A stretch of 9,808 bases of DNA from contig DAOTVD010000050.1 in the NCBI GenBank assembly GCA_034437075.1, forward strand, positions 1 through 9,808, given 5' to 3'. The stretch comes from DAOTVD01 sp034437075. GTDB taxonomy: Bacteria; Chloroflexota; Anaerolineae; Aggregatilineales; J027. The position numbers were made by a program, and so were the translations under genes. Positions within the stretch are counted from its first letter, which is position 1, and each line of letters opens with the position of its first letter. Positions 1 to 6,872 of this stretch are shown in pieces. A model generated the notes under the pieces. It saw nothing but the letters and a program-made list of their open reading frames with translations. It was not told where the DNA came from and ran no database searches.

Positions 1-680
1 ATCGACCAACCCCCGCCCACAATTGGCCCGACGTGCCGCTCATTTGGCAAACTCCGCCCGATCTACCGGCTGAACATCCGTCAAACCATATCCGTCAGGC
101 TGTATTGCAAGCCTGGTATGCGCATTTAGCCACAGCGGGCGCGCTAAAGGCGCCTTTGCTTGTCATACAATTCCGCAATCACACCGACCCTATGGCGATC
201 ACACCCCGGCCAAATAAGCAGGCACTTATCGATGGATATATACAACTACTGGGGGAATTTGCCCCGGCGGCACGCGCTCAAGGCGTGCAGGTGATACTCC
301 GTAACAGCTATGACAACCGCGAGCAATTGCAAGTGCTCCGCGAGATCATGCGCGGGGTGCCAGGGCTGGGTTTGGCTCTAGACATTGCGTATACACATCT
401 GGGGGTCGTTAAGCCATTGTATAATGAATACTTGTGGGATAGTGATCTGGCGCCGCGTCTGGCTCATGTTTACATCAGCGAAACAGACGCTCATCATCCG
501 CATTTGCGCTTGCCATTGGGGGCGCTAGGCCCAGCAGGGCCAGACTGGCCGCGTATTGTGGCCCAATTGCGCGAACGGTACGATGCTTCCGTTACACTAG
601 ATGCCGGAAGCGCCGCCTGGGAGCATGTTCAGGCTAGCCGTGAGCGCTGGTTAGGCTATTGGGCGGATGCTCAGACCTAA
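1..680 (+). CDS. Sugar phosphate isomerase/epimerase-like TIM-barrel protein (5' partial)
   Basis: The reading frame is open back to the left edge, so the N-terminal part lies outside the window. The GTG at 33 is only an internal codon, and the frame ends at TAA 678-680. About 226 residues are visible. They resemble the C-terminal half of xylose-isomerase-like TIM barrels (AP_endonuc_2 superfamily): a strand ending LLVIQFRNH, a helix 'FAPAARAQGVQVILRN', then 'GLGLALDIAYTHLG', which matches the usual 'LDTGH' strand that carries a metal/substrate ligand. Next comes 'HVYISETD', followed by 'HLRLPLGALGPAGPDW' near the C-terminus, the typical 'H.PLGEG.IDW' segment, and 'YDASVTLDAG'. Family members isomerise or epimerise sugars, or cleave DNA at abasic sites; the substrate cannot be told from this fragment. 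The next gene starts 73 bp downstream with its own ribosome site, so shared transcription is possible but not shown. Confidence 0.75.
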   Translation, partial: RPTPAHNWPDVPLIWQTPPDLPAEHPSNHIRQAVLQAWYAHLATAGALKAPLLVIQFRNHTDPMAITPRPNKQALIDGYIQLLGEFAPAARAQGVQVILRNSYDNREQLQVLREIMRGVPGLGLALDIAYTHLGVVKPLYNEYLWDSDLAPRLAHVYISETDAHHPHLRLPLGALGPAGPDWPRIVAQLRERYDASVTLDAGSAAWEHVQASRERWLGYWADAQT

Positions 681-697
681 CGACCCACTTGCAGGAA

Positions 698-726
698 TTG
701 CTAATGCATGCACAATAAGGGATAAC
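698..726 (+). promoter_or_regulatory. Weak candidate sigma70-type promoter for the LysM/DUF192/M23 cluster
   Basis: In the 73-bp gap before the LysM gene, TTGCTA (698-703, 4 of 6 to the -35 consensus) is separated by 17 bp from GATAAC (721-726, 4 of 6 to the -10 consensus). The start site would fall about 20 bp before the gene. Both boxes are poor matches, and such pairs occur often by chance. The same gap holds a perfect 8-bp palindrome, TGCATGCA, at 705-712, between the two boxes. Confidence 0.25.
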
Positions 727-739
727 TCAATCGACAGAT

Positions 740-744
740 AAGGA
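740..744 (+). promoter_or_regulatory. Ribosome binding site of the LysM repeat protein
   Basis: AAGGA lies 9 nt before the ATG at 754 and is the clearest Shine-Dalgarno sequence in the window. It supports ATG 754 as the true start, together with the signal peptide that follows directly from that start. Confidence 0.6.
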
Positions 745-753
745 AAAGCGCTT

Positions 754-2418
754 ATGCGACACAGTCAGCAAGCTTGGAAGCATTTGGTGCTGTGCGTGGC
801 GCTGGCGGTCTTTTTAGCCGGGGGTGTCATTGCCTCGGGACCCGTCAGCGCACAAGAAGAAGATGAAAATCTGCTGCAAAATGGTGGTTTCGAAGGGGAT
901 TATATCGAGATCAATAATGATCCCTCTTTGCAACTGGCTCCGAATTGGCAACCCTGGAGTTTACCCCCGCCGCCTGATGCCACATCGTCGGCCATTAACC
1001 TGACCCCCGATTACCAGCCCGCACCATCGAATCGGGTGCTGGCAGGCAACGCAGCCCCGGAATACAATACATTTTTCGCGACGCATGACGCCGGAGTCTA
1101 TCAGCGCGTACCGGTCAGCCAGGGCGCTGAGCTAACCTTCACGGCCCATATGTATATCTGGTCTTCCGAGACATTCGAAGACCCTGCTGAGTCCATTCGG
1201 CCTCAAGATGTTACGGTTATGGTGGGGATTGACCCCTTCGGCGGCACAGACGGCGGCGCAGATACGATCGTTTGGTCCGAAGGGGTAGAGTATTACGATG
1301 AATGGCGCGAGCTTTCCATCAGTGCTACGGCCCAATCCAATGCCGTTACGGTGTTTGTGCGCAGTATGCCGGAAGGTTCCGTAGGCGTCAATAATATCTA
1401 TGTGGATGATGCAGCGTTGGTGCAAACAGGCACGGCGGATACTACAGTCGATATAGAACCGACTGAGGAAGCCTTGCCAGATGAGGGTGACGACCCGGCC
1501 ACGGACGAGGACGACATGGCCGACGAGGGCGACGACACCGCCACGGACGAGGACGACGACCCGGCCACGGACGAGGATGACATGGCCGACGAGGGCGACG
1601 ACACGGCCACGGATGAGGACGACATGGCCGACGAGGGCGACGACACCGCCACGGACGAGGACGACATGGCCGACGAGGGCGACGACACGGCCACGGACGA
1701 GGATGACATGGCCGACGAGGGCGACGACACCGCCACGGATACCGATGTTCCCGAGTCGGTGGTGCAATTTCCCAATCGCCTGACCGTCACGGTTCAACTC
1801 GGCGATACGGTCACCTCATTGGCTGCTGAATATAACAGCACTGTGGAGGCTATCATTGATGCCAACGGCCTGAATGAATCCGGCCTGATTTTGGTCGATC
1901 AGACGCTGGTTCTTCCGACCCCAACCGGGGTTGGCGAACCTGTAGAAACCAACGCCGATAGTGCAGATGATGATCTGGCCGATGAGGATGACATGGCCGA
2001 TGAGGACGACATGGCCGATGAGGATGACATGGCCGAAGGTGATACGGACACCACCGCGCCACCAACCACCACGGGCAACACTTATATCGTCCAACCGGGG
2101 GATAATCTGTTTCGAATCGCCTTGCGCTTCAACACGACAGTTGAAACCCTGGCCGCCTTGAACAACATCACCAACCCGAACCAGATTACCGTGGGGACGG
2201 AGTTACAAGTCCCGGCTAGCGGCACCACCCCGCCGATCGGGAGCAACCCAGGCACGGGCGGCCCCACCAATTCATTAACCCATCTGGTGCAATCCGGCGA
2301 AAACGTCTTTCGGATTGGTTTGCGCTACGGCGTAACCGTCGAGCAAATCGCGCGTGCGAATGGCCTAAACAACTCGAATCTCATTTTCGCGGGCCAAACG
2401 CTCGTCATTCCACAGTAG
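754..2418 (+). CDS. Secreted protein with beta-sandwich-like domain, acidic tandem repeats and three LysM domains
   Basis: The 554-residue protein starts with a Sec signal peptide (residues 1-33, hydrophobic LVLCVALAVFLAGGVIA, likely cut after VSA). Residues 38-225 look like a carbohydrate-binding-type beta-sandwich: 'NLLQNGGFEGDY' at the start and 'VGVNNIYVDDAALV' at the end are typical of CBM_4_9-like domains. Residues 243-331 are an acidic repeat of 14-residue units. LysM domains, which bind N-acetylglucosamine chains of peptidoglycan, follow at about 343-388, 443-488 ('YIVQPGDNLFRIALRFNTTV') and 509-554. A second acidic repeat (410-427) separates LysM1 and LysM2. No catalytic domain is visible. 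Inferred role: a wall-bound structural, adhesive or scaffold protein that holds its N-terminal domain away from the wall on a negatively charged stalk. It leads the DUF192 and LysM-M23 genes. The domain calls for LysM are firm; the N-terminal domain is a fold-level guess. Confidence 0.85.
   Translation: MRHSQQAWKHLVLCVALAVFLAGGVIASGPVSAQEEDENLLQNGGFEGDYIEINNDPSLQLAPNWQPWSLPPPPDATSSAINLTPDYQPAPSNRVLAGNAAPEYNTFFATHDAGVYQRVPVSQGAELTFTAHMYIWSSETFEDPAESIRPQDVTVMVGIDPFGGTDGGADTIVWSEGVEYYDEWRELSISATAQSNAVTVFVRSMPEGSVGVNNIYVDDAALVQTGTADTTVDIEPTEEALPDEGDDPATDEDDMADEGDDTATDEDDDPATDEDDMADEGDDTATDEDDMADEGDDTATDEDDMADEGDDTATDEDDMADEGDDTATDTDVPESVVQFPNRLTVTVQLGDTVTSLAAEYNSTVEAIIDANGLNESGLILVDQTLVLPTPTGVGEPVETNADSADDDLADEDDMADEDDMADEDDMAEGDTDTTAPPTTTGNTYIVQPGDNLFRIALRFNTTVETLAALNNITNPNQITVGTELQVPASGTTPPIGSNPGTGGPTNSLTHLVQSGENVFRIGLRYGVTVEQIARANGLNNSNLIFAGQTLVIPQ
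1480..1746 (+). repeat. 42-bp tandem repeat (minisatellite) encoding acidic 14-residue units
   Basis: In-frame repeats of 42 bp encode DEGDDTATDEDDMA, with Pro for Thr in some copies. Boundaries read from the codons are 1480-1521, an irregular 66-bp block at 1522-1587, then 1588-1629, 1630-1671, 1672-1713 and a partial unit at 1714-1746. The irregular block is one unit cut after DEGDDTATDED and joined to another unit that lacks its first three codons, which points to a deletion or recombination event. Copies are near identical at the DNA level and differ mainly at wobble positions (ACC/ACG, GAC/GAT). Each unit carries eight acidic residues out of 14 and no basic residue. Confidence 0.95.
1981..2034 (+). 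repeat. 18-bp tandem repeat encoding DEDDMA, three copies
   Basis: Three consecutive 18-bp units (1981-1998, 1999-2016, 2017-2034) each encode DEDDMA between LysM1 and LysM2. A degenerate half copy, 'DDLA', precedes them at 1969-1980. The hexapeptide is the same as the second part of the 14-residue unit in the upstream array, so the two arrays are probably related by duplication inside the gene. Confidence 0.9.
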
Positions 2419-2420
2419 TT

Positions 2421-2789
2421 ATGGCGCGCTATCGCAAGATTACCAACTCAGCCACGGGCGAGGTGATCCTCGCCCGGGCGCGATGGTGCGCGAGTTGGTG
2501 GTGCCGCTTTCGGGGGTTAATGTTGCGCGCAGATTTACCCGCTGACGAGGGGTTACTCTTTGTGCATCGCCGCGCGAGCCGCATTGATGCCACCATTCAT
2601 ATGCTCTTTATGCTCATCCCGATTGGTGTCGTATGGCTGGATGCCGACCGCCGGGTGGTGGATGCCAAATTGGCTAAACCCTGGCGCTTGGCGTATGCTC
2701 CCGCCAAACCCGCCCAATATTACATCGAAGCTGTGCCCGATATTCTAGGGCGAGTTTCGGTAGGGGATGTGCTAGAGTTTGAGCCATGA
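2421..2789 (+). CDS. DUF192 family protein
   Basis: The 122-residue protein fits the usual size of the DUF192 (COG1430) family. Visible family marks are 'RGLM' at 31-34, 'LPADEGLLFV' at 39-48, the central strand 'IHMLFMLIPIGVVWLD' at 59-74, 'DRRVVDAKLAKPW' and the closing 'VSVGDVLEF'. The biochemical function of the family is not established to my knowledge. Many relatives carry a signal peptide, but none is visible here; the N-terminus is basic and holds 'RARWCASWWCRFR' with two cysteines (C23, C28). The start is 2 bp after the stop of the LysM gene with no own Shine-Dalgarno sequence, so it is probably translated by re-initiation. Its stop overlaps the start of the M23 gene by ATGA. This coupling on both sides suggests an envelope-related job, which is inference only. 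Confidence 0.85.
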   Translation: MARYRKITNSATGEVILARARWCASWWCRFRGLMLRADLPADEGLLFVHRRASRIDATIHMLFMLIPIGVVWLDADRRVVDAKLAKPWRLAYAPAKPAQYYIEAVPDILGRVSVGDVLEFEP

Positions 2790-4252
2790 CGATCAAATCG
2801 CTCCTTTGGTTGTGCTGTTTAGCCGCGTGTATAACGCTCAGTCATCCGCTGGCCGCGCAAGATGATGAGCCCCGGTCGAGGGTCACCATCCATGTGGTGC
2901 AGCGCGACGAAACCCTCTTTCAGATCGCGCAGCGCTTCGGCACAACCATAGATGAATTGACCCTGCTCAATGGACTGCCCAACCCAGATAGTTTGCGCGT
3001 AGGTCAGCGCTTGCTCATCCCTGGGGAGCGCCGCAACGAGACCGGGCTCCTGACGACCCACACGGTTCAACCCGGCGAAACCATACACACCATCGCGCTA
3101 CGGTATAACAGCACGCCTGCCAGCTTGTCCGCCGCCAATAACATCTTGCATGCGCGCACGTTATACGTGGGCCAACGCCTATTGGTTACGGAAGGGGCCA
3201 ACGGGACGTTGCCCGCCGAGGGATTGGCCATGCATGTCGTGCGCGCTGGTGATAATTGGTTACGGCTCGCCCTGCGCTATGATGCTTCGGCCACGCGCCT
3301 AGCCGACCTGAACGGGATGTCACTCAGCAGCCCGCTTTTGGCCGGGCAACGTCTCGCCATCCCCAATGCGCCAACCGGACGCCGTTTTATTGATCTGCCC
3401 GAACCTCTGCTGGATTTCCAACTGGGGCCGCTACCGGCTTGGCAAGGCCAAACGCTCAGCGCTTATATCCAGACAGACGGCCTGGTGGATTTACAGGCAC
3501 GCGCGTTTGGGCGCGACATCTCGTTCTATAGCGAAACTATCGGCGAATATTACGCTTTTATGGGCGTACATGCCTTTCTGGACGCGGGTTTGTATCCCTT
3601 CGACATCACCTTGAGCCGCCCGGATGGCACCAGCGTGACGTATACGAGCTATATTCGCATGCTGGATGCGGGCTACGGTTCCGAAATCATCACCCTGCCA
3701 GATGATCGACTCCCCTTGTTGGAAAATGATTTCGTAGAGCCGGAAATGGAACGTATTACGCAGGCGATGTCTGGCAGCACCGAACCGCGCTATTTTGATG
3801 GTCTCATGAATTTGCCCTCCACGGGCCCAGTAACGTCTCAATTTGGTACGCGGCGCTCTTACAATGGCAGCACCTATACAACCTTCCATAGTGGGGCCGA
3901 TTTTGGCGGTGCGCCGGGTTCGCTCATCATGGCCCCGGCTAGCGGGACGGTTGTGGTGGCCGAATTGCTGCCTATTCGCGGCAATACAGTTATCATTGAC
4001 CATGGCTGGGGCGTGTACACAGGCTATTGGCATAATACCGAGCTATTCGTGTCTGCTGGGCAGTTCGTCCAGCGTGGCGACCCGATTGCGACGCTAGGCA
4101 ATACGGGGTTGTCTACCGGTGCACATTTGCATTGGGAGATGTGGGTCGGCGGCGTTCAGGTGGACCCGCTGCAATGGTTGACCCATACCTTTGATGATTT
4201 CTCGCCAGATGTAGAGGAACCCGACGAAATCTCGTTCCCATCGGGAAATTGA
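2786..4252 (+). CDS. Secreted M23 endopeptidase with three LysM domains
   Basis: The 488-residue protein is a peptidoglycan hydrolase of the NlpD/LytM type. After an N-terminal hydrophobic signal come three LysM domains (about 34-79, 91-135, 149-193), a beta-rich spacer (about 205-300) and an M23 domain (about 348-465). The zinc and catalytic residues are all present: HxxxD as H368/D372 ('FHSGADF'), H416 ('YTGYWHN') and HxH as H447/H449 ('GAHLHWEM'). It should therefore be an active metallo-endopeptidase that cuts peptide crosslinks of the wall, unlike the degenerate NlpD/EnvC activators. Signal type is ambiguous: LAAC at 12-15 fits a lipobox (lipid anchor at C15), while PLAA|QDDE at 24/25 would suit signal peptidase I. 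The start codon overlaps the DUF192 stop as ATGA. The C-terminal tail after 465 is acidic and probably unstructured. Confidence 0.92.
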   Translation: MTIKSLLWLCCLAACITLSHPLAAQDDEPRSRVTIHVVQRDETLFQIAQRFGTTIDELTLLNGLPNPDSLRVGQRLLIPGERRNETGLLTTHTVQPGETIHTIALRYNSTPASLSAANNILHARTLYVGQRLLVTEGANGTLPAEGLAMHVVRAGDNWLRLALRYDASATRLADLNGMSLSSPLLAGQRLAIPNAPTGRRFIDLPEPLLDFQLGPLPAWQGQTLSAYIQTDGLVDLQARAFGRDISFYSETIGEYYAFMGVHAFLDAGLYPFDITLSRPDGTSVTYTSYIRMLDAGYGSEIITLPDDRLPLLENDFVEPEMERITQAMSGSTEPRYFDGLMNLPSTGPVTSQFGTRRSYNGSTYTTFHSGADFGGAPGSLIMAPASGTVVVAELLPIRGNTVIIDHGWGVYTGYWHNTELFVSAGQFVQRGDPIATLGNTGLSTGAHLHWEMWVGGVQVDPLQWLTHTFDDFSPDVEEPDEISFPSGN

Positions 4253-4263
4253 TCTGCGCGATT

Positions 4264-5250
4264 TCACGACGAAGCCGGCAGAGTGAAAAAGAAACGGCTC
4301 CCCTGGCCCGGTTCGCTGATGAAATCTAGCCGAGCGCCATGCTTCTGCATAATTTCATAGCTGATGGCCAGGCCCAACCCATTGCCTTGAATATCGCGCG
4401 TTTGATCCGGCACACGAAAGAAGCGCTGAAAGATGCGGTCATGATATTCCGCCGGAATCCCCATGCCATGATCCTGGACTTCAAAATGCACCTGATCGCC
4501 CGCTTGCCACACCCGCACATGCACTTCCGTCCCCGGTGGCGAATATTTGATGGCATTATTGATGAGGTTGTTCATCACTTGTTTTAAGCGCCGTTCTTCG
4601 CCTGTCACAGCCGCTACGCGCTCGATGTGGGTTTGTAACAAAACCCCCTGCGCTTGCGCGTGGATTTGCTGCGCTTCGACCAGATTCTGGGCCAGGTGCG
4701 CCAGGCTAACGGGGTGGCTTTCCAGCATCGTATCCGAATCTAGCCAGGCGACTTCCAACAAGCGCCCAATGAGTTCCCCCATATCGCGCAGGGCCAGCCG
4801 AATCCGATTCAGGAAATGGCCTTGTTTTTCAGACAGCGGCCCCAGATTGCTAATCAGGTCGAGATAGCCAGAGATGGCCGATATAGGATTCTGTAAATCG
4901 TGCAGCACAACCTGCAAGAGGGCATTCTCGTGTTTGTCATGCGCGTAGGCGGCGGCATGTGGCTCTAATAGCAAAAGCCAGGTATCGTCTGGGCCAGGCG
5001 TGCAAAATAAGGTATAAGCGCGCGCATCCACATACAATCGGTCGGATTGCTGGGTTTGCTGCCATTTGTGCCCCACTGCCGCCGCGATCTTCCCCAGTTG
5101 GTCTAACGAGGCCCCGATAGCCTGTTCGGCGGAATGGCCCGTTAGCGCACTGATCGCAGCATTCCAGGCCAGGACTTCCCCATGCTTATTGACCACACAG
5201 GCGGGTAGCGTCAGGGCTTCGAAAAGCGCAGCGTAAGCAACGGTCGTCAT
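4264..5250 (-). CDS. Soluble PAS-domain sensor histidine kinase
   Basis: The 328-residue protein has no membrane segment or signal peptide, so it should work in the cytoplasm. A PAS domain fills roughly residues 5-95 ('LPACVVNKHGEVLAWNAAISALTGHS'). The HisKA dimerisation helix carries the phospho-acceptor H117 in 'VVLHDLQNPISAISGYLDLI'. The ATPase domain has all boxes: N box 'NNLINNAIKYSPPG' (227-240), G1 'DHGMGIP' (260-266), F box 'RIFQRFFR' (272-279) and G2 'GNGLGLAI' (289-296). It is therefore a complete kinase. No response regulator gene lies in the window, so its partner is unknown. Its start overlaps the stop of the BtuF-like gene as ATGA and it has no own ribosome site, which points to coupled translation. 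It is the last gene of the leftward operon. Confidence 0.93.
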   Translation of the reverse strand: MTTVAYAALFEALTLPACVVNKHGEVLAWNAAISALTGHSAEQAIGASLDQLGKIAAAVGHKWQQTQQSDRLYVDARAYTLFCTPGPDDTWLLLLEPHAAAYAHDKHENALLQVVLHDLQNPISAISGYLDLISNLGPLSEKQGHFLNRIRLALRDMGELIGRLLEVAWLDSDTMLESHPVSLAHLAQNLVEAQQIHAQAQGVLLQTHIERVAAVTGEERRLKQVMNNLINNAIKYSPPGTEVHVRVWQAGDQVHFEVQDHGMGIPAEYHDRIFQRFFRVPDQTRDIQGNGLGLAISYEIMQKHGARLDFISEPGQGSRFFFTLPASS

Positions 5251-6125
5251 GGGGTGCGCAAAGCCTCGCGTATCTGATCCATCAGCGGGGGTAGTTCTTG
5301 CAAAGCGGTCGCGATGCGTGTGCCGTGCCAGGTGAGCAAACTGCCATCCACCAGGTGAATTTGCCCATTGCGCGCGGCGGGTATATCCAGAGCCGCGAAG
5401 GTTGCTTTGTCGGCTTCATTGAAGTTGCCATGGTCGGTAGGTAAAAGGACAACTTCAGGTTGTTTAGCGACCACGTCATCCAGGCTAATTTGCGGATAGC
5501 GCGCCGCTTGACCGGATGGTTGCGTCGCGTCTGTGCCCATGTCCGCGCGCAGGGGATACAGCCGCACCTGCTCCTCGAAGACATTATGCGCGCCGACCAC
5601 GCTCAGCATGTCGTGGATAAACGTCTCGCGGTTGAAGGTGATCCACGGGTCTTTCCAGAGGGGCACGAAGGCCATCAGGGGCCGGATGTCTTCGCCGCGC
5701 ATCGCCAATTCGGTGTAATCATACGCCCGCTCGATCTCGCGCACCCGCGCGGACATCTGCGGGGCTTCGAACACATCCATCACATCCCACAGTAGATTGA
5801 GCGCATCGTACACGCTACGCGGTTCGGTGGCCCAAACCGTAAGCCCCGCCTCGGTGAGGGCGTCCACAGCCTCGCGCCGATTTTCTTCGCGATTCATAAG
5901 CACGATGTCCGGCTTTAGGCGGATAATCTCGTCAAGATCGGGGGTTTTGGGGCCGCCGACCTTGGGCAGTTTGGCGACCTCATCGGCTGGGCGCGTGCAA
6001 TAATCCGTCACAGCCCGCAAACGATCTCCGATGCCTAAATCGAAAAGCGTTTCGGTCATGCTGGGCACGAGCGAGACGGCAGTTTGGGGTACAAAATCAA
6101 AATCGGATGGCATAGTGCATAGCAT
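5247..6125 (-). CDS. Signal-less BtuF-like (helical backbone metal receptor) ligand-binding protein
   Basis: The 292-residue protein matches the Peripla_BP_2/COG0614 fold, whose members bind cobalamin, haem or ferric siderophores. Visible marks are 'SLVPSMTETLFDLGIGDRL' near the N-terminus, 'KVGGPKTPDLDEIIRLKPDIVL' (56-76), 'NREENRREAVDAL' (78-90), 'FIHDMLSVVGAHNVF' (169-183) and 'QISLDDVVAKQPEVVLLPTD' (212-231). It lacks a hydrophobic signal peptide or lipobox, and no permease or ATPase gene is nearby, so it is unlikely to feed an ABC transporter. From memory, this resembles an orphan cytosolic subgroup of the family, with a conserved cysteine in 'DYCTRP' (C43). M5 (ATG at 6113-6111) could be the real start; neither start has a good Shine-Dalgarno sequence. 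The ligand is unknown; a corrinoid is one guess. It overlaps the PAS kinase gene by 4 bp. Confidence 0.85.
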   Translation of the reverse strand: MLCTMPSDFDFVPQTAVSLVPSMTETLFDLGIGDRLRAVTDYCTRPADEVAKLPKVGGPKTPDLDEIIRLKPDIVLMNREENRREAVDALTEAGLTVWATEPRSVYDALNLLWDVMDVFEAPQMSARVREIERAYDYTELAMRGEDIRPLMAFVPLWKDPWITFNRETFIHDMLSVVGAHNVFEEQVRLYPLRADMGTDATQPSGQAARYPQISLDDVVAKQPEVVLLPTDHGNFNEADKATFAALDIPAARNGQIHLVDGSLLTWHGTRIATALQELPPLMDQIREALRTP

Positions 6126-6180
6126 AGCGAAAGTTGCCGCGCCGCGCTAGCCTCAGCAGATGATCTACCCGAATGTTTGT

Positions 6181-6864
6181 CTACAACGTTTCCGGCGGCA
6201 TAAGGTCTTTGCCCAACAGAATGGTTATATCGTCCCCGCCCCAGGTTTCGAGTTCCCCCATACCGCTAAGCGCAAGCGCATTGCCGGGTTGGATGCCCAG
6301 GCCAATTCCCTGCGGGATATTGTCCGTTAACCAGTTGGTTAAATGGGCATGATGTTTTTCAGGGATGTAGGGCGCGTAAATCAGCGCGCCAGGGAGTAGC
6401 CCTAGCCCGGCCTGCACACCGATGAGAGGCCCCGGCATCCAGGCGCCCAGGCTACGCGCCATACGGCCCTGCGCGTAAATCGTCGCGCCATTGTAATAGG
6501 CTTCTTGGAGTGCATCGCGGCCTACGTTGCTGAGAGCGCCATGCAGATGATCGGTTTGGGGGCCATCGCCCAAGATGATGATTCCGGCTTCGCTGAGGTG
6601 TTTTAGGCTATCGGGGTCGTGCTCGGTGGGCAAATCTAGCAAATAGCCCGTGCGCCCGCCCAAGCCCGCGAGATACTCGATATGTGCTTCGGCGGTGTCG
6701 GCGTCCCCGGCTGACCACAGATAAACCAGCGGGCCATGGGCGACCGTGCGACTCAGCACTTGGGTATCAATCTCCAGCGTTTCATCGCGCCGGAAGTCGC
6801 CCCCGCCCCCCAAAACGAGCCAGCCAGCCCCACCGACCCACCGGATTACCGAAACTTGCGGCAT
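6181..6864 (-). CDS. Cyanophycinase/peptidase S51-like protein, probably without catalytic activity
   Basis: The 227-residue protein shows the class-I-glutamine-amidotransferase-like fold of the S51 family: 'GWLVLGGGGDF' (14-24), 'AGIIILGDGPQTDHLHGAL' (93-111), an elbow strand 'NGATIYAQGRMARSLGAW' (125-142) and the diagnostic stretch 'AGLGLLPGALI' (152-162) with 'GIGLGIQPGNALAL' (186-199) and a final 'DDITILL'. In active S51 enzymes the elbow reads GTSAGA with a serine nucleophile, and the later segment reads DQHF with a catalytic histidine. Aligned by eye, the serine position is G133 and the histidine position is P165. The protein is therefore probably not a peptidase; it may bind a peptide or amide ligand. 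It begins 8 bp after the GGCT-like stop and ends 55 bp before the BtuF-like gene. The family call rests on motif reading from memory. Confidence 0.68.
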   Translation of the reverse strand: MPQVSVIRWVGGAGWLVLGGGGDFRRDETLEIDTQVLSRTVAHGPLVYLWSAGDADTAEAHIEYLAGLGGRTGYLLDLPTEHDPDSLKHLSEAGIIILGDGPQTDHLHGALSNVGRDALQEAYYNGATIYAQGRMARSLGAWMPGPLIGVQAGLGLLPGALIYAPYIPEKHHAHLTNWLTDNIPQGIGLGIQPGNALALSGMGELETWGGDDITILLGKDLMPPETL

Positions 6865-6872
6865 AATCTGTT

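Noticed and set aside
33..35. GTG at 33 as start of the first gene
   Set aside because: The frame is open to the left edge and the visible part is only the C-terminal half of a TIM barrel, so this is an internal valine codon.
705..712. Palindrome TGCATGCA before the LysM gene as an operator
   Set aside because: A single 8-bp palindrome is expected by chance at this scale, with no second copy and no regulator gene nearby.
1132..1797. Long open frames opposite the acidic repeat (221 and 130 residues on the - strand) and one on the + strand (1481-1783)
   Set aside because: They are low-complexity shadows created by the repeat itself (Val/Arg-, Ser- or Thr/Arg-rich), with no domain and no ribosome site. 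The LysM frame has a signal peptide and real domains.
1480..2034. Tandem repeats as a CRISPR array or origin iterons
   Set aside because: Repeats are contiguous, in frame and coding, without spacers, and sit inside a gene with domains on both sides.
3491..4033. 180-residue open frame on the - strand inside the M23 gene
   Set aside because: It is antisense to well-conserved M23 catalytic motifs and shows no domain of its own.
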